10,153 bases of DNA from an uncultured Leptotrichiaceae bacterium. Lineage in GTDB: Bacteria; Fusobacteriota; Fusobacteriia; Fusobacteriales; Leptotrichiaceae. Shown here one piece after another: positions 7,079 to 10,153 of this stretch (position 1 is its first letter; the number at the start of each line of letters is the position of its first letter). The stretch lies in the NCBI GenBank assembly GCA_938037005.1, contig CALHVR010000115.1, forward strand, positions 1-10,153, in the 5' to 3' direction. Position numbers and translations under genes: made by a program. The notes under the pieces were generated by a model that was not told the DNA's origin, ran no database searches, and saw nothing but the letters and a program-made list of their open reading frames with translations.

Positions 7079-8518
7079 ATGAAAAACAATGAAATTTTAA
7101 AAAAAGGTGATGTAATTCAAATAAAAATAGAAGACTTAAACATAAAAGGAAGAGCTTACGGATATTATGGCGATAATGAAAATAAAATTTATCCTAATAT
7201 AAATGCAGCTAAAGGTCAAATAGTTGAAGGTATTTTTGTGAAAAGGCGTAGAAAATATGAGCTAATTCGTTGTAAGATTGTTGACTTTGCAGGAAGGAAA
7301 AATGCAATTTATGATGAAATTGAAAGACAAAATGGAGGATGTAATTATCAATATTATTCTTATGATGAACAAGCTCAAATGAAATCAAATAATATTTTTC
7401 AAGAAATAAAAAGTGTAGTAAAGTATGATTTTAAGTTTGAAGAAGTTGTAAAAAGTGTAGAAAAAGAAAAATATAGAAATAAAATGGAATTTAGTTATGG
7501 AAATGCTGTAAAAGATGGTCCTATGATTTTAGGGCTTCATAAACAAAATAGCTTTCATGATATTGTTGAAGTTGACGGACTGAAACTTATGGACGATAAT
7601 TTTAATAAAATATATAAATTTTGTAATGAATTTTCAAAAAAAAGTGGACTAGATTTTTATCATAGATTAGATCATGTCGGTTTTTTTAGAAATTTAGTAA
7701 TAAGAAAAGCAGATTTTACAAAACAAATATTAGTAAATATAGTAACTTCCACTCAAATTGAGAAAGATAAAAAAGATAAATTTCAAAAAGAATTAGTAGA
7801 AGGGCTTTTAAATTTACAATTAGAAAATGATTTCAAAATAACTGGAATTTTACATACATTTAATGATAAATTATCGGATTCTGTCGTTTCTGAAAGTGAA
7901 GAAATTTTATATGGTGTTCGTGATTTGGAAGAAAGTATATTAGGATTAAATTTCAAAATAAGTCCGTATAGTTTTTTTCAAACAAATTCCAAAACAGTAG
8001 AAAAACTATATGAAAAAGTATTAGATTATATTGATGAAATAGATGTTGATACAAGAAATTGTACTATTTTTGACTTATTTAGCGGGACAGGAACAATCGG
8101 TCAAATTGTATCAAAAAAAGCAAAACAAGTATATGGGATTGAGATTGTAGAAGAAGCGGTAGAAAAAGCTAATGAAAATGCAAAAAGAAACAATATCACA
8201 AATGCTGAATTTGTAACCGGAGATGTATTTGCAAAACTTGATGAGTTTGATACAAGAGGGATTATTCCCAATATTATAATTCTTGATCCGCCTAGAGCTG
8301 GAGTTGGAGAAAAAACTATAAACAAACTAATGAAATACAATGTCAAAAATATAATTTATGTTTCTTGTAATCCTAAAACTTTTATAAATGATATGAATGT
8401 TTTTCAAGAAAATGGTTATAAATTAATAAAAGCTACACCTGTAGATATGTTCCCATATACGGGGCATTTGGAGATGGTAGCGTTATTGTCCAAACTTAAA
8501 ATGTCGATAAGCATATAG
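7079..8518 (+). CDS. rlmD: 23S rRNA (uracil-5)-methyltransferase, RlmD/RumA type, with altered 3' end
   Basis: It uses S-adenosylmethionine to make 5-methyluridine in 23S rRNA (U1939 in E. coli numbering, or U747 in RlmCD-like relatives). A TRAM-like RNA-binding domain is at about residues 8-68. The catalytic domain shows FFQTNS (299-304), the SAM site FDLFSGTGTIG (331-341), LDPPRAG (402-408), the nucleophile Cys430 in YVSCNPKT and the general-base Glu465 in GHLEMVALL. The usual [4Fe-4S] cysteine cluster is reduced to one residue, Cys88 (NGGCNYQYYSY), so the cluster is probably absent. The final residues KMSISI are not native: after LLSKLK (about 8500) the true continuation lies one frame over (from 8503). 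All catalytic residues precede this point, so the enzyme may still work. The ribosome site GGAG (7062-7065) is 13 bases from the ATG, unusually far. Confidence 0.88.
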   Translation: MKNNEILKKGDVIQIKIEDLNIKGRAYGYYGDNENKIYPNINAAKGQIVEGIFVKRRRKYELIRCKIVDFAGRKNAIYDEIERQNGGCNYQYYSYDEQAQMKSNNIFQEIKSVVKYDFKFEEVVKSVEKEKYRNKMEFSYGNAVKDGPMILGLHKQNSFHDIVEVDGLKLMDDNFNKIYKFCNEFSKKSGLDFYHRLDHVGFFRNLVIRKADFTKQILVNIVTSTQIEKDKKDKFQKELVEGLLNLQLENDFKITGILHTFNDKLSDSVVSESEEILYGVRDLEESILGLNFKISPYSFFQTNSKTVEKLYEKVLDYIDEIDVDTRNCTIFDLFSGTGTIGQIVSKKAKQVYGIEIVEEAVEKANENAKRNNITNAEFVTGDVFAKLDEFDTRGIIPNIIILDPPRAGVGEKTINKLMKYNVKNIIYVSCNPKTFINDMNVFQENGYKLIKATPVDMFPYTGHLEMVALLSKLKMSISI

Positions 8519-8779
8519 ATGTTGAAATTAAGCTGGATGAGCATGATTTGACAAGTGCAGAGAGTAAAGCAACATACGCTCAAATTAAGGGAATATATAT
8601 TAGAAAAATTAGGACTAAAAGTTTCGACACTTTATATTGCACAAATTAAAAAGAAATGTGGGATTGAAATGAGAGAACATTATAATAAATCTAAAAAAGA
8701 TAATCAGGCTATCCTACAGTGTATGCCTGAAAAAGAAGAAGCTATCATAGATGCTTTAAGATATTTTAAAATGATTTAG
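8503..8779 (+). pseudogene. Clostridial-type C-terminal tail of RlmD-like methyltransferase, frameshifted twice
   Basis: In clostridial RlmD-like proteins the sequence after the HxE motif often continues as LLSKL, then VEIxLDExDLTSAESKATY, and ends in EKEEAIxDALxxFKMI. Exactly this is encoded here but split. Frame 8503-8589 reads VDKHIDVEIKLDEHDLTSAE and on to ATYAQIK. One extra G at about 8590 then shifts the frame, and 8591-8779 continues as EYILEKLGLKVSTLYIAQIK through to EKEEAIIDALRYFKMI and TAG. A first shift at about 8498-8502 separates it from the intact methyltransferase. A GTG at 8555 would give an open 74-codon frame, but its first 12 residues come from the shifted frame and are not real. 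The tail has a helical, basic look; its function is not known to me. Confidence 0.7.
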
Positions 8780-8797
8780 TAGAAATGGATGGTATTT

Positions 8798-9078
8798 ATG
8801 AGATAGATATTAAAAATAATATTGTTTCCAATTAGCTTGTTGTTAAGTATCCTCACTGCAGTTCTTTCATTTTTACTTGCCATAGGAAAAGTAATACTGT
8901 ACTTGCTGATGATGTTTTGTATATTTCGAGGCAATAGCATCTTTTTTACAAAAAGAGGTTACCATTGGTATAGAAGCCTTAATTATAGGATTTTTACTTA
9001 GTCCTTATGGGATACCGATGGTTGGAGCCAATTATAGCATTATTACAAGATATAAACGAAAAAATAATGTCAGTTTAA
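8798..9078 (+). pseudogene. CD1845-like small membrane protein of conjugative elements, broken
   Basis: Joining three frames gives a protein of about 93 residues with two hydrophobic segments. The first frame, from the ATG at 8798, has an amber stop at codon 3 (8804-8806), then reads ILKIILFPISLLLSILTAVL and FLLAIGKVILYLLMMFCIF. After one extra base at about 8927 the second frame reads AIASFLQKEVTIGIEALIIG and FLLSPYGIPMVGA. After another extra base at about 9028 the third reads IIALLQDINEKIMSV and stops at 9076-9078. The FPIS start and the FLLSPYGIPM motif match the CD1845-type proteins found in Tn1549-like elements. Three independent lesions make expression of a full protein very unlikely. 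It fills the only sizeable stretch here without an open gene (8780-9118). Confidence 0.6.
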
Positions 9079-9118
9079 ATCAGAGAATTGATAAATCAGA
9101 AGTTGTGGAGGTAATTTG

Positions 9119-9637
9119 ATGCGAGTATACGAAAATAAAGAAGAACTCAAAACTGAAATAAATAAAACATTTGAGAAGTATATTGTAGAATTTGATAATA
9201 TTCCAGAAAGCTTAAAAGATAAGAGATTTGATGAAGTTGACAGAACTCCGGCTGAAAATCTTGCTTATCAGGTGGGGTGGACAACTTTAGTTCTTAAATG
9301 GGAGGGAGATGAAAGAAATGGACTTCAAGTAAAAACACCATCAAATGAATTCAAATGGAATCAACTTGGTGAATTATATCAGTGGTTTACGGATACTTAT
9401 GCTCATTTATCTATACAAGAGTTGAAACTAAAATTAAAATCAAATGTTAATTTTATCTGTGTAATGATTGATTCATTAAGTGATGAAGAATTATTTAAAC
9501 CACATATGAGAAAATGGGCTGATGAAGCGACTAAAACAGCAGTATGGGAAGTATATAAATTTATTCATGTGAATACAGTTGCACCTTTTGGAACTTTCAG
9601 AACAAAAATCAGAAAATGGAAGAAGTTAGCACTATAA
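9119..9637 (+). CDS. ClbS/DfsB-family protein (DUF1706)
   Basis: The protein has the DUF1706 layout: an N-terminal YENKEELKTEINKTFEKY helix, the segment RTPAENLAYQVGWTTLVLKW (about residues 42-61), a Trp-rich middle (FKWNQLGELYQWF) and the ending NTVAPFGTFRTKIRKWKK. The fold is a DinB-like helical bundle. ClbS of colibactin-producing E. coli is a cyclopropane hydrolase that protects the cell from its own genotoxin; most relatives have no known substrate. At 172 residues the length is typical and the frame is fully intact. The ATG at 9119 has a strong ribosome site, GGAGGT (9107-9112), six bases away; a TTG at 9116 is a less likely start. It sits between two broken conjugation genes, so it is probably a cargo gene that entered with the element or later. 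No toxin-synthesis genes are present in the window. Confidence 0.85.
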   Translation: MRVYENKEELKTEINKTFEKYIVEFDNIPESLKDKRFDEVDRTPAENLAYQVGWTTLVLKWEGDERNGLQVKTPSNEFKWNQLGELYQWFTDTYAHLSIQELKLKLKSNVNFICVMIDSLSDEELFKPHMRKWADEATKTAVWEVYKFIHVNTVAPFGTFRTKIRKWKKLAL

Positions 9638-9670
9638 ATTCCAGTTTATATAATTGAATATAATAGTTTT

Positions 9671-10153
9671 AGCAACAGTAAATCAAAAAAGGTACTTTAC
9701 AAAACGCTCTTTGGGGAAATAAAAAAGACATCGAGCCATATATGAATGAAAAATTTCAAAATAACATACTGCTTACTCAAACAGAACGATTAACTATAAA
9801 TGGCAGACCTGCTAATCCAAAGTATGCAAGAAACAAGAATGTACTTGTGATAGGAGGATCAGGAAGTGGTAAGGAGAGTTTTTATGTCAACCCCAACCTT
9901 ATGCAAATGTATTCGTCATATTGCGTAACCGTTCCGAAAGGAACAATAGTCCTTGAGTGTGGAAAAATGCTTGAAGATAACGGATATGAGATAAAAATTT
10001 TAAATATTATCAACTTCAAAAAAGCATGAAATACAATTTATTTGCCTATATTCGTTCTGAGAAAGATATATTAAAACTTGTTCAGACTATCATTGCAAAT
10101 ACCAAAGGTGAGGGAGAAAAGGCAGGTGAGGATTTTTGGATAAAAGCCGAAAA
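9671..10153 (+). pseudogene. VirD4/TraG-type coupling protein, 5'-truncated and frameshifted (runs off right edge)
   Basis: VirD4/TraG proteins are membrane ATPases that bring the DNA-relaxase complex to the type IV secretion channel. Three frames carry pieces in order. The first, 9671-9715, reads SNSKSKKVLYKTLFG. The second, about 9715-10023, reads GNKKDIEPYMNEKF, then NNILLTQTERLTINGRPANP and KYARNKNVLVIGGSGSG. The third, from 10023, reads SMKYNLFAYIRSEKDIL and ANTKGEGEKAGEDFW to the edge. The N-terminal membrane region is missing or unrecognisable. The Walker A, normally GGSGSGKTRF in Tn1549-like VirD4, is GGSGSGKESF, and the conserved DPKG is VPKG. The second break is one A missing from an A-run at 10018-10023. 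ATP binding would be lost even if the frames were restored. An internal ATG at 9742 opens a 95-codon frame that is only a fragment. Confidence 0.8.

Larger units (their letters stand above)
8440..10153 (+). mobile_element. Decayed Tn1549/CTn-type integrative conjugative element (left part, runs off the window)
   Basis: From the 3' end of rlmD onward the genes are of a type found in conjugative elements of Clostridia and other Firmicutes: a clostridial RlmD-type tail, a CD1845-like membrane protein, a ClbS/DfsB cargo gene and a VirD4/TraG coupling protein. All except the cargo gene have frameshifts or stops. The left boundary is set approximately at the conserved 3' end of rlmD (8440-8490); the 3' end of rumA/rlmD is a known integration locus for some streptococcal ICEs. 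No integrase, relaxase or matching right-end repeat is visible here, so the boundary and element family are inferred. Confidence 0.6.

Noticed and set aside
10018..10029. A-run in the VirD4 fragment as a programmed frameshift site
   Set aside because: No downstream structure or ribosome-like stimulator is evident, other frame breaks occur in the same gene, and the Walker A is already lost, so simple decay or a homopolymer error is more likely.
1..10153. CRISPR array, tRNA or rRNA genes, complete insertion sequence
   Set aside because: No regularly spaced repeats, cloverleaf-like segments, rRNA-like conserved stretches or transposase reading frames were seen on either strand.

Overview
The window is very AT-rich and appears to be Gram-negative. 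It holds a MacA-type adaptor with a lipoprotein-like N-terminus, a split MacB transporter and several housekeeping genes, all written in extremely A/T-biased codons. TGG is the Trp codon and TGA acts as a stop, so the standard bacterial code applies. The overall style suggests a Fusobacteriota member, most likely Leptotrichia-like. That assignment is an inference from protein style, because no rRNA or other marker gene is present.

Layout. Positions 2-91 hold the last 29 codons of an unidentified gene. Positions 141-3131 are a three-gene export operon on the plus strand: adaptor (MacA-like), ATPase (MacB-like) and FtsX/MacB-type permease. It ends at a strong hairpin (3189-3233) shared with a convergent minus-strand ABC-F ATPase (3241-4879). 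The ABC-F reading frame is broken just after its start codon. A divergent gap carries the ABC-F promoter. Positions 5030-8518 hold four co-directional plus-strand genes: a PHP-family histidinol-phosphatase-like hydrolase, a Nudix ADP-ribose-pyrophosphatase-like enzyme, a SAP/DUF6434-like protein of unknown role, and an RlmD/RumA-type 23S rRNA uracil-5-methyltransferase.

From about 8490 the character changes. The methyltransferase runs out of frame into a C-terminal tail typical of clostridial RlmD-type proteins. This is followed by remains of a Tn1549/CTn-like integrative conjugative element: a broken CD1845-like small membrane protein, an intact ClbS/DfsB-family gene, and a 5'-truncated, frameshifted VirD4/TraG coupling-protein gene whose Walker A motif is also mutated. 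The most economical reading is that an element from Firmicutes integrated at or recombined with the 3' end of rlmD and has since decayed. ClbS (a family that includes genotoxin self-protection proteins) is the only open cargo gene.

I see no CRISPR array, tRNA, rRNA or complete insertion sequence. I do not see a convincing new multi-gene system. The points most worth attention are the chimeric rlmD junction, the surviving clbS-like gene in a decaying element, and the missing start codons of the ABC-F gene and possibly the adaptor gene.
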